Shown here in pieces: positions 7,383 to 14,082 of a DNA stretch of 18,838 nt. Numbering within the stretch: the stretch's first letter is position 1; each line of letters starts with the position of its first letter. A program made the position numbers and the translations under genes. The notes beneath the pieces were generated by a model. The model was not told the origin of the DNA and ran no database searches. It saw nothing but the letters and a program-made list of their open reading frames with translations. Source of the DNA: Deltaproteobacteria bacterium. Lineage in GTDB: Bacteria; SAR324; JACQKK01. Location: the NCBI GenBank assembly GCA_029879595.1, contig JAOUPZ010000010.1, positions 1 through 18,838 on the forward strand, in the 5' to 3' direction.

Positions 7383-8200
7383 TGTGGAGGTGCCTGTTGG
7401 GGTTGGGCGGCGGCCTCTGGGGCGGGGGGCGCCGTCTGTTCTGTGGTTTCGGCCGCTGGAGTTTCCGCCGCTGGAGTTTCCGCCGCTGGCGCTGCCTGGG
7501 TTGCGGCTTCCGGAGATGCTGCTTCCGGCACAGCTTCCGGCACAGTCTCAGCGGTGGCCGCAGCAGCCGGGGCCGGGCCGGTTACGGCTTCAGCCTCCTT
7601 TGAACCCGGTTTGGCCAGATCCTTTTCGAAATACCTTGCGTAGATGTTGCTCCGCTCGGCAAACCGGACACCATAAATGTTGGAGCGAAGCGAGGCCTGG
7701 TAATAGGCCACCTCCACCTTGCCCCGCCAGCCGTTGGTAATATGCTTTCCCAGTGTGATCACCACATCCTCCCCGGCCTTGAAGCGGGGCTTTCTGGCCG
7801 GCGGCCGCGAGCAGACCTGCCGAAAGTTGGACGTATCCCCGTGGCACATCCAGGTGGCTATCATCAAAACCGCGATTCTGTCCGCCCCGCCATGGGTGCG
7901 CTCGTACAGGTCCGCCGGCATGGATGTCAGCACACGGGCCGTCTTGCAGGGTTTCTGCTTTTTCAGCCGACACTCCACCAGGTCTATGATCTCGTGTTCA
8001 TAGGCCCGGTATTCGGCGCGGGCCGGCGTGGAAAACAGCAACAGCACCCCCACGAATATCCCCAGCAGCGCCGCCAGCAGCCAGGCCTGCCTGCGGGTGA
8101 ACAGGCAGCACCCATCCCGGCCGATTTCTCCCCGGCAGTCGTCTCCTTTACGCCCCGCAGAACAGGGAGCGCGGTACATGTCCGATCCTCCCATATTCAT
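7379..8200 (-). CDS. uncharacterised exported or membrane-anchored protein with SH3-like domain and Ala-Pro-Glu tail
   Basis: I recognise no named family. Layout of the 273 residues: a 37-residue cytoplasmic-type N-terminus with three cysteines and basic residues; a hydrophobic segment (about 39-57, LLAALLGIFVGVLLLF) ending in TPARA, which could be a signal-peptidase site before EYRAY; a mid region with conserved-looking cysteines (about 77, 85, 119, 130); an SH3-like stretch (about 134-195, FKAGEDVVITLGKHITNGWRGKV through YARYFEKDL); and a low-complexity tail (about 205-273) of VPEA and PAAET repeats, as in proteins that span periplasm or cell wall. The ATG at 8200 overlaps the upstream stop by 4 bp (ATGA), and its own stop overlaps the ATPase start in the same way, which fixes both ends and suggests joint function. 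Confidence 0.7.
   Translation of the reverse strand: MNMGGSDMYRAPCSAGRKGDDCRGEIGRDGCCLFTRRQAWLLAALLGIFVGVLLLFSTPARAEYRAYEHEIIDLVECRLKKQKPCKTARVLTSMPADLYERTHGGADRIAVLMIATWMCHGDTSNFRQVCSRPPARKPRFKAGEDVVITLGKHITNGWRGKVEVAYYQASLRSNIYGVRFAERSNIYARYFEKDLAKPGSKEAEAVTGPAPAAAATAETVPEAVPEAASPEAATQAAPAAETPAAETPAAETTEQTAPPAPEAAAQPQQAPPQ
7446..7490. repeat. 15-bp in-frame tandem repeat, three copies
   Basis: The unit GTTTCCGCCGCTGGA is repeated three times (7446, 7461, 7476, with one change each in copies one and three). On the minus strand it encodes the PAAET repeats in the tail of the exported protein. A shorter 12-bp duplication encoding VPEA lies just downstream in plus coordinates (about 7526-7550). 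Confidence 0.9.
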
Positions 8201-9036
8201 TGCCGTGCTCCCTGGAAGCTCGCCCCGTCAAATAGCGCCCCTTCCCGGAAGGCGTTGGTGAGAAAGGCCGCATCGAAGTTGGCCCCGGTGAAATTCCCCT
8301 CGATGAGAAAGGCCCGCGAGAGATTGGCCCCCTCCATGTCCGCCCCTTCGGCGTTCACCGACATGAGGGCCGCGCCCTCCAGATTGGACTTGGTAAACCG
8401 GACTCCGCGCAGATCGGCCGAAAAGAAGTTGGCTGACTTCAGGGGGCAGCCCCGCATGGAGGCACCCTGCAAGTTGGCGAGTGTGAAGTTGCAGCCCATC
8501 AGCACCGCCCGGTCCAGGTTGGCGCCCACGATGGTGGAGCCGGAAAAATCCGTCTTGGGAGCGTTCAGAAACTCCGCCCGCAGATCGGCGAAATCGCACA
8601 GAATAAAAAAGGACTCCTTCAACAGCGCCCTTTGCAATCTGGCACCGGAAAAATCGGAAACCTCGATATGCACATCGACGAAAAAAGAGTGGGACAGATT
8701 GGCGTCCCGGAACACCGCCTTTCTCATGGCGCTCTGGCCGATGCTGGCCTCCACCATGTAGGCCCCGCTGAAATCCACACCGGAGATAATGCACTCCTTG
8801 AGCAGGGACTCGCGCATCTTTACATCGCGCATACTGGCCCCGGTCAGGTTGCAGTTGCGGAAGATGGCGCCGTGCAGAATGGAGTCGTCAAACCGGGCGT
8901 GGCGGAGCTGGCATCTTTCGAACACCGCCCCCACCAGGCGGGAGCCCTCCAGACGGACGCCATCCAGGTCCTTGTTCACCAGGGCCTGCCCTGCCTGTAT
9001 TTTTTCCTCCACTTCCTCGCGGGTCATGGTGGCCAT
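8197..9036 (-). CDS. pentapeptide-repeat protein
   Basis: A 279-residue protein. A short helical N-terminus (MATMTREEVEEKIQAGQ) precedes an almost unbroken run of A(D/N)LXX-type pentapeptides to the C-terminus (for example LHGAIFRNCNLTGASM, ANLDRAVLMGCNF, ANLQGASMRG, ADMEGANLSRAF). Such repeats fold into a right-handed quadrilateral beta-helix. No signal peptide or membrane segment is seen, so a cytoplasmic scaffold is likely. Family members include gyrase-protecting Qnr/MfpA proteins, but nothing specific points there. The frame is open to a TTG at 9093; the ATG at 9036 is chosen because AAGGAG lies 10 nt upstream. It follows the fapA-like gene by 87 bp, and its stop overlaps the next start (ATGA). 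Confidence 0.9.
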   Translation of the reverse strand: MATMTREEVEEKIQAGQALVNKDLDGVRLEGSRLVGAVFERCQLRHARFDDSILHGAIFRNCNLTGASMRDVKMRESLLKECIISGVDFSGAYMVEASIGQSAMRKAVFRDANLSHSFFVDVHIEVSDFSGARLQRALLKESFFILCDFADLRAEFLNAPKTDFSGSTIVGANLDRAVLMGCNFTLANLQGASMRGCPLKSANFFSADLRGVRFTKSNLEGAALMSVNAEGADMEGANLSRAFLIEGNFTGANFDAAFLTNAFREGALFDGASFQGARQ

Positions 9037-9123
9037 GGTTCTGCTGCTCCTTGTACGCACGCCCCTTTTTCCGTCTGCGGGGCTGCACGGCAATGTGTTC
9101 GCGGCCGGAGCCGCCAGGGTTCA

Positions 9124-10803
9124 TTATCCGTCGGACCGGCCCTCCAGGGCCTTTTTCATCATTTCCTCCTGGTACTTCGCTTTCTGCTGCTTAAACCTTT
9201 GCTGCTTGCTGGTTTTCAGGGCGACCCCGTAGGGCAGGGACTTGATGAGATTCTCCTCCGTGGTGAAGCCCTGGCTGCTCAGGGGTTCCACGATTTTATG
9301 CTTCACCGACTGGATGGACATCACCACCCCGGGATGCAACTCCTCCCCGCCCATGATCCATACTCCCTCGGGCTGGGGCTCCCCCATTTTCTCCTTGTAG
9401 TGGTGGTATTTCCTGCTCTGGTTGAGGATCTTCTCCACCACCTGCCGGCCAGAGGCCACCATCCGCTGATATTCCTCCAGGCGGGCCTTGTCCTGAATCT
9501 GCCCGGAGATGCGCTGCTTTTGCAGATACTGCAGATTCTTGCGGAGCTTTTCAAACACCACCAGGTTGTCATTGATCCGCTGGTCCAGCGCCTCGAAGCT
9601 CTTGAGCATATCCACGCCCGAGCCCACCTCCAGGATGGTCACCTCCTCGCTTACTCCCGAGCCCAGGATGGCGGCTGAGATCTCGGTGCCGGCCCTGATA
9701 TTTCCTCCGGTGATGAAACCCTTGCTGGAACTGGTCACCTGCACCATCCCTTCCGCCTCCACCTTTGAATGCAGGATGTAGTCCCTGACCACCACGCTCC
9801 CCCCGGACAGGACCTCGCAATCGGAAAGGAACTTGGCGGTGACATTTCCTCCCGCGGTAATCTGGGCGTTCAGGGCTCCGCCGCCGATGGTAATATCACC
9901 CTTGCTGGTGAGAACAGCCTTGCCCACGGTCCCCCCCACCTCGATTCCCTTTTCGGCCTCCACCACATAGGCGTCCTCCACCTGGCCCCGCACGCGCACC
10001 ACACCGTGGAACCTGATATTGCCCGATTCGGAATCCACGTTGTTCAGATCCAGCACGTTTTCCACGGATACCCGGGAGCCCACCCGGACCACATAGCCAT
10101 CCTGCCTGGCGATGAGCTGCCGGCCATCCTCGCTGAGCTGGACGTTCCGCCCGATTTTGAGCCGGGCCTTCTTGGGAATCTTGGCCTTGAGCACCTTGCC
10201 GTCCACCGTGAACCCGTTTTCTCCCGGTGTGGGAACATGGATCCGGGCAATCACGGTGCCCTCGGTGACGTTCTTCACCGTGTTCAGTTCCCGGTAATCC
10301 ACCGTGTTGTCCTCCACCATCTGGCCCACCTGGGCCTCCTCCAGGAACTCCAGCGTGCCGTCTTCGCCGTCCAGCTTGGGCTTGCCCTCGGCAATGAGCT
10401 TCCTCTGCACGCTTTGTTTTTCGGCCAGCAGTTTTTTGATGCTCTCGTAGAAGATGCCCTTGTTCACATGAACGCGCTCCAGGGCCTCCTTGATCATGTT
10501 GGGATGCAGGGACGCATCTCCCACATCCGGTGCAACGATGGTGATCCAGGCCTTCATCTTGTCCTCGGACACCTCCACCTCAACCTCGTAATCCAACGTG
10601 TCGCGCTGACTGAGGGGCTCGAAATCGTTGCTGGCCCGGCGGAAAATATCGAACAGCACCTCGTGCCGGAACTCGATCTGCCTGGACCGGAGAAATTTCT
10701 GGATATCGTTCAGGTTGGCTCTGAGTTTTCCCTCGGGCGGAGTTACGCGCAGCAGGACCTGCCTCCCCTTGAACTTCACCTCGAATAACGGTTTCTCATT
10801 CAC
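9124..10803 (-). CDS. FapA/DUF342-family polymer-forming-like protein
   Basis: A 559-residue DUF342 (FapA) protein. An N-terminal variable domain (about 1-165) is followed by the conserved block with RIHVPTPGENGFTVDGKVL (about 206-224) and KIGRNVQLSEDGRQLIARQDGYV, then a central glycine-spaced beta-helix (about 255-395; GDITIGGGALNAQITAGGNV, GGSVVVRDYILHSKVEAEG), and then a long coiled coil (about 405-475; LDQRINDNLVVFEKLRKNL). A C-terminal basic helix (KQQRFKQQKAKYQEEMMKK) ends the protein. In Vibrio, FapA affects polar flagellum placement; other members have no known role. No flagellar gene is near, so the symbol is withheld. The start is GTG with no good ATG in frame; an out-of-frame ATG overlaps it. 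The gap to the upstream pseudouridine synthase is 116 bp, with no terminator seen. Confidence 0.88.
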   Translation of the reverse strand: MNEKPLFEVKFKGRQVLLRVTPPEGKLRANLNDIQKFLRSRQIEFRHEVLFDIFRRASNDFEPLSQRDTLDYEVEVEVSEDKMKAWITIVAPDVGDASLHPNMIKEALERVHVNKGIFYESIKKLLAEKQSVQRKLIAEGKPKLDGEDGTLEFLEEAQVGQMVEDNTVDYRELNTVKNVTEGTVIARIHVPTPGENGFTVDGKVLKAKIPKKARLKIGRNVQLSEDGRQLIARQDGYVVRVGSRVSVENVLDLNNVDSESGNIRFHGVVRVRGQVEDAYVVEAEKGIEVGGTVGKAVLTSKGDITIGGGALNAQITAGGNVTAKFLSDCEVLSGGSVVVRDYILHSKVEAEGMVQVTSSSKGFITGGNIRAGTEISAAILGSGVSEEVTILEVGSGVDMLKSFEALDQRINDNLVVFEKLRKNLQYLQKQRISGQIQDKARLEEYQRMVASGRQVVEKILNQSRKYHHYKEKMGEPQPEGVWIMGGEELHPGVVMSIQSVKHKIVEPLSSQGFTTEENLIKSLPYGVALKTSKQQRFKQQKAKYQEEMMKKALEGRSDG

Positions 10804-10919
10804 CTGCAGGATATCCGGAACTTGATCAGGCCGTTTTCGTAATCGCCGCCCCCGCCGTGCCTTCTGAGGCGGCCTCTTTCAGAGCAAGCTATTGATAGCA
10901 CAACTTTTAGTTAATGTTA

Positions 10920-11729
10920 TTATTTAACGCCGTCGTCCGCCTTCTGACGCTGGGGGGGGGATGTTTTTTTTCTCCTGGATTTAGACGGCCCGGCAACCAG
11001 GGTTTCCACATCCCCGGCAGAAAGCAGCCGGGTCTGGCCCGGTTCCAGTTCGCCCAGGGTGACCTGCCCGATCTGGTAGCGCTTAATCTTCAGCACCCTG
11101 TTTCCAATGGAGGCAAAAGCCTTTTTGATATGGTGCTGGATTCCCTCGGTGAGCTTCACTTCCAGCCAGGTTTTGTCATTGATGACATGCAACACCCTGG
11201 CCCGGACGCCCTTTTTTCGCCTGCCGTCAAGAACCGGCCCTTCGGCAAGCTGGGCCAGGGCCTGGGGCGAAACCAGTCCCTTGACCTTGACCAGATACAC
11301 CTTTTTGACCATGGCCGAGGGATGGGCCACCCGTTGGGCCAGATCGCCATCGTTGGTAAGCAGGATCAGGCCCTCGGCGTCATAATCCAGCCGTCCCACG
11401 GGAAATAGCCGGGCCTTGGTGCGGGGAAAGTGGTCGCGGATGGTGGGCCGTCCCCGGGGGTCATCCATGGTGGACACGCAGTTTTTCGGCTTGTAGAGCG
11501 CCCAGACCTCCGTGCGGGGTTTTTCCTCCAGGCGGACGGTGTTGCCGTCCACCTCCAGCAGGTCGCGTCCCGGTTCGAGCAGGGTTCCCAGGTCGGTCAC
11601 CACCTCGCCGTTCAGGCGCACCCGGCCCTGGGTTATCATCTCATCGGCGCTTCTCCGGGAGGCCAGTCCGGCCCGGGCGATGGCCTTGTTGAGTCTGATC
11701 GTATTTGAACCGGCTTCTCGGGCGATCAT
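10920..11729 (-). CDS. pseudouridine synthase, RsuA/RluB/RluE/RluF family
   Basis: It isomerises a uridine in rRNA to pseudouridine. Seen: an N-terminal S4 RNA-binding domain (about 10-57; RLNKAIARAGLASRRSADEMI) and the catalytic block GRLDYDAEGLILLTNDG (112-128) with nucleophile Asp115. The downstream block normally written EG(R/K)N(R/H)Q(V/I)(R/K)(R/K)M reads EGIQHHIKKAF (about 195-205), an unusual substitution. A basic C-terminal tail (about 249-269) contains KSRRKKTSPPQRQK, encoded over homopolymer runs. The 269 residues and the S4 domain favour an RluB-like large-subunit (23S) enzyme, but the exact target cannot be read from sequence. The ATG overlaps the stop of rnc by 4 bp (ATGA), indicating translational coupling. 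Confidence 0.9.
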   Translation of the reverse strand: MIAREAGSNTIRLNKAIARAGLASRRSADEMITQGRVRLNGEVVTDLGTLLEPGRDLLEVDGNTVRLEEKPRTEVWALYKPKNCVSTMDDPRGRPTIRDHFPRTKARLFPVGRLDYDAEGLILLTNDGDLAQRVAHPSAMVKKVYLVKVKGLVSPQALAQLAEGPVLDGRRKKGVRARVLHVINDKTWLEVKLTEGIQHHIKKAFASIGNRVLKIKRYQIGQVTLGELEPGQTRLLSAGDVETLVAGPSKSRRKKTSPPQRQKADDGVK

Positions 11730-12499
11730 TGCCTTGAGCCCTCCTCGGACTCCAGCAGTTTCAGGGCCTGCTCGGCGGCGGCCTGTTCGGCGGTCTTTTT
11801 CGACCGGCCATGGCCCCGGCCCAGTTCACGGCCCCTGAGAAACACCGCGGAGCCGAATTTCTTGTCGTGATCGGGCCCCTTTTCCTCAATTATGGAATAG
11901 CTGACCATGCATTTGAAATTGCGCTGGGCGTATTCCTGCAATTCGGTCTTGAAATCATTGAGCCGGGGCTCTCCCGGGGGAGGGGATATGAACCGGCCGA
12001 ACAGGGTATCGATAACTTTTTCCACCTCTACGGTCCCCCCCCGGTTATCCCGGCGGCTGTCCAGATACACCGCAGCAAGGATGGCCTCCAGGGCATCGGA
12101 CAGAATGGAGTCCTTTTCACGCCCCCCGGAAAGCTCCTCCCCGCGCCCGATGAGCAGGAAGCTCCCCAGCTCTACCGAGCGGGCAACCTCCGCCAGTCCG
12201 GTCTCGCTGACAATGCTGGCCCTGAGCTTGGAAAGATTCCCCTCCGCCAGATCAGGATTGATGTCCATCAGCCGCTCGCTGATCACGAAATCCAGCACCG
12301 CGTCGCCCAGGAACTCCAGGCGCTCGTTGTGTCCATCAGTCTCCTGGGGATACTCGTTGTAGTATGATTTATGAGTGAGGGCCCGCCTTAATAACGCCGT
12401 GTCTTCAAACCCGTAGTTAAGCTTTTTCTGGAGGACGCCAAGTTCCCGGTCCTCCAGGGATCTTTTAACCTGCCGCTCGTTCCTGGACTGTCTGCTCAT
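11726..12499 (-). CDS. rnc: ribonuclease III
   Basis: RNase III cuts double-stranded RNA in rRNA maturation and mRNA control. Seen: the catalytic domain with signature NERLEFLGDAVLD (58-70), whose metal ligands would be Glu62, Asp66, Asp135 and Glu138 (SDALEAI), with the same spacing as in E. coli; and a C-terminal dsRNA-binding domain (about 181-252; NDFKTELQEYAQ ... GRSKKTAEQAAAEQAL). At 257 residues it is about 30 longer than E. coli, from a 20-residue basic N-terminal extension. The ATG lies inside the 3' end of the kinase gene (35-bp overlap) and has no clear Shine-Dalgarno, so translation is probably coupled. Its stop overlaps the next start. It is placed beside a signalling gene rather than beside era, lepB or acpP, where rnc often sits. 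Confidence 0.96.
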   Translation of the reverse strand: MSRQSRNERQVKRSLEDRELGVLQKKLNYGFEDTALLRRALTHKSYYNEYPQETDGHNERLEFLGDAVLDFVISERLMDINPDLAEGNLSKLRASIVSETGLAEVARSVELGSFLLIGRGEELSGGREKDSILSDALEAILAAVYLDSRRDNRGGTVEVEKVIDTLFGRFISPPPGEPRLNDFKTELQEYAQRNFKCMVSYSIIEEKGPDHDKKFGSAVFLRGRELGRGHGRSKKTAEQAAAEQALKLLESEEGSRQ

Positions 12500-13733
12500 G
12501 GGCAGGCAAATTCTGAGGGATTCTCAAGGTAAAGGTTGATCCTGCCCCCGGGTTGCTCTGCAGCAGCACCTTTCCCTGGTGGGCCTCAACAATCTCGTTC
12601 ACTATCGCCAGGCCAACCCCCATGCCCCCTCCCATAAAGCCATCGCTGGAGGTATGATGCCCGTGGATGTCGCCAGCCTCATAAAACAACTGGAAGATCC
12701 GTTCCTGCTGCTCTTTGTTGATGCCCACCCCGTTATCCGCAAGACTTATCTCCAGAAACTCCCCGTTGACCAGCTTGGCGGAAATCTCTATGGAGCCTTT
12801 GTCGCGGGTGAACTTGATGGCGTTGAGCAGCAATTCCCGAATCACCTTCTTGAACTTATCACGATCAGCCAGCACGGACAATTGCTCGGGGATATTGCAG
12901 GTTAAATTATGGCCGCGTTTGGAAAGGGACAGGGAGAGTTCGCTCCGGATATCCTCCCAGAGCTTGAGCAGGTTGAACTTGGTGGGGTTGACCAGCACCC
13001 CGTTGGTGCGCATTTCCGTCAGGTCGTGCATCTGGGAGACTATATCGTTCAACTGGCCCGCGGAGCTGCTCAAAAGCTCAATCACCGGTTGCAGTTCGGC
13101 ACCTGGGAATCCCCCGGTGCCCGGCCCAGCCTTGCCGGCGGCTCCCCGCTTCATTTCATCGCGCAGCAGCTCGGCCACCGAAAGGACCACGCCCACGGGC
13201 GTGCGTAATTCGTGGTTGGTGAGGGCGATGAACTTGGCCTTGATCTCGTTGAGCATCTGCAGGTCCTGATTCTGCTGGCGCAGGCGGATGTTTTCCTTGC
13301 GGGCCCCGATATGCTTCAGGCAATTGCTCAGCACCAGTTCCGCATGGCGGAAGTTGATGGGCTTCATCATGAATTCATAGACCCCCGCCTTCATGGTTTC
13401 CACCGCCATCTCAATGGAATTATGAGCGGTGACCACGATTATTTCCAGGTTGGGATAGGTCTGCTTGATGCGGCGGATGGGGGCTGCCGACTCACGGGCC
13501 GGTCCCAGCAGGTCGGTGATCAGCACATCGGGGGGGCGGCGGTTAATGTGGGCCAGGGCCTCACCCCAGGTGGCGACCGAGGAGTACCCGTGCCCCCACC
13601 TTTTCAAATGTCTCTCCCAGACCTTTCTGACCAGTGGTTCCTCCTCCACCAGCAGGATCTGTCCGAAATTCTGGGCCTGGATATTTTCCAGCGGGTTTTC
13701 CGTTCCGTTGCCTCCGGTATCCATTCTGTCCAT
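12465..13733 (-). CDS. receiver domain-histidine kinase fusion protein
   Basis: A 422-residue soluble signalling protein with no membrane segment. Order: a receiver domain (about 25-140) with acidic pocket EEE (30-32), phosphoacceptor Asp74 in DVLITDLLGP, Thr102 and Lys124 (FMMKP); a short coiled linker (about 145-165); a HisKA domain with H-box LTNHELRTP (His174); and an HATPase domain with N-box ELLLNAIKFT (about 300-309), G1 DNGVGI (about 333-338) and G2 GGGMGVGLAIV (about 368-378). All residues needed for phosphotransfer are present. An acidic-pocket glutamate replaces the more usual aspartate. A receiver at the N-terminus suggests it is controlled by another kinase's phosphate rather than by a sensor domain. 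It is the first gene of the seven-gene minus-strand run, preceded by a weak candidate promoter, and overlaps rnc by 35 bp. Confidence 0.93.
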   Translation of the reverse strand: MDRMDTGGNGTENPLENIQAQNFGQILLVEEEPLVRKVWERHLKRWGHGYSSVATWGEALAHINRRPPDVLITDLLGPARESAAPIRRIKQTYPNLEIIVVTAHNSIEMAVETMKAGVYEFMMKPINFRHAELVLSNCLKHIGARKENIRLRQQNQDLQMLNEIKAKFIALTNHELRTPVGVVLSVAELLRDEMKRGAAGKAGPGTGGFPGAELQPVIELLSSSAGQLNDIVSQMHDLTEMRTNGVLVNPTKFNLLKLWEDIRSELSLSLSKRGHNLTCNIPEQLSVLADRDKFKKVIRELLLNAIKFTRDKGSIEISAKLVNGEFLEISLADNGVGINKEQQERIFQLFYEAGDIHGHHTSSDGFMGGGMGVGLAIVNEIVEAHQGKVLLQSNPGAGSTFTLRIPQNLPAHEQTVQERAAG

Positions 13734-13762
13734 ATCCGTCCGTGTTCTTGGTCACGCCTTTA

Positions 13763-13792
13763 ATTTAAGCCGAAACCAAAAGCCCTGTTCAA
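13763..13792 (-). promoter_or_regulatory. candidate sigma-70-like promoter for the kinase-rnc run
   Basis: On the minus strand TTGAAC (13787-13792) is followed after 18 bp by TTAAAT (13763-13768), each matching 4 of 6 consensus bases, inside a locally AT-rich stretch about 30 bp before the kinase ATG. The match is modest, and the organism's sigma preference is unknown. Confidence 0.3.
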
Positions 13793-14010
13793 TCCTTCCC
13801 GGAGAACAGTCGGCATTCTGAATAAGAACACCCTGGGGCTTATTACCTGTGTGGGCATCATCCTTGATACCCGGGTATATAAACGAACCTGTACCACTAT
13901 AACTGCTAAAAAAACGCTACTGGTGAAGAAAAAAAGGAGAAATTATGGAGGATGAAGCTGGGAGTTGATCCGGGAGGAATGACTTCAGGATCGGGTGGAT
14001 GGCGGCAGGA

Positions 14011-14058
14011 ACCCCCTTCCTCGCCCGGAACCAGGCAGGCTCCGGTGGAAAGGGGGGT
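14011..14058 (-). repeat. inverted repeat downstream of pnp, possible 3' hairpin
   Basis: ACCCCCTTCC (14011-14020) faces GGAAAGGGGGGT (14047-14058), with an inner stem CCGGA (14025-14029)/TCCGG (14041-14045). The transcript of pnp would fold it 25 nt after the stop codon. No T-run follows, so it may protect the 3' end or take part in rho-dependent ending rather than act as an intrinsic terminator. Confidence 0.45.
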
Positions 14059-14082
14059 CTTGTATGACGCAGCCGGAACGGA

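Larger units (their letters stand above)
13734..14082. other. 349-bp spacer between pnp and the kinase gene
   Basis: No convincing gene is present. The part next to the kinase is AT-rich. It contains the candidate promoter, a 12-bp perfect palindrome ATACCCGGGTAT (13867-13878) that could be an operator, and two A7 runs on the plus strand. A plus-strand AAGGAGA followed 4 nt later by ATG starts a 7-codon frame (13945-13968). Next to pnp lies a long imperfect inverted repeat (14011-14058). Confidence 0.6.

Noticed and set aside
10860..10885. GAGGC/GCCTC as a terminator between the pseudouridine synthase and fapA-like genes
   Set aside because: The loop would be a single base and no T-run follows.
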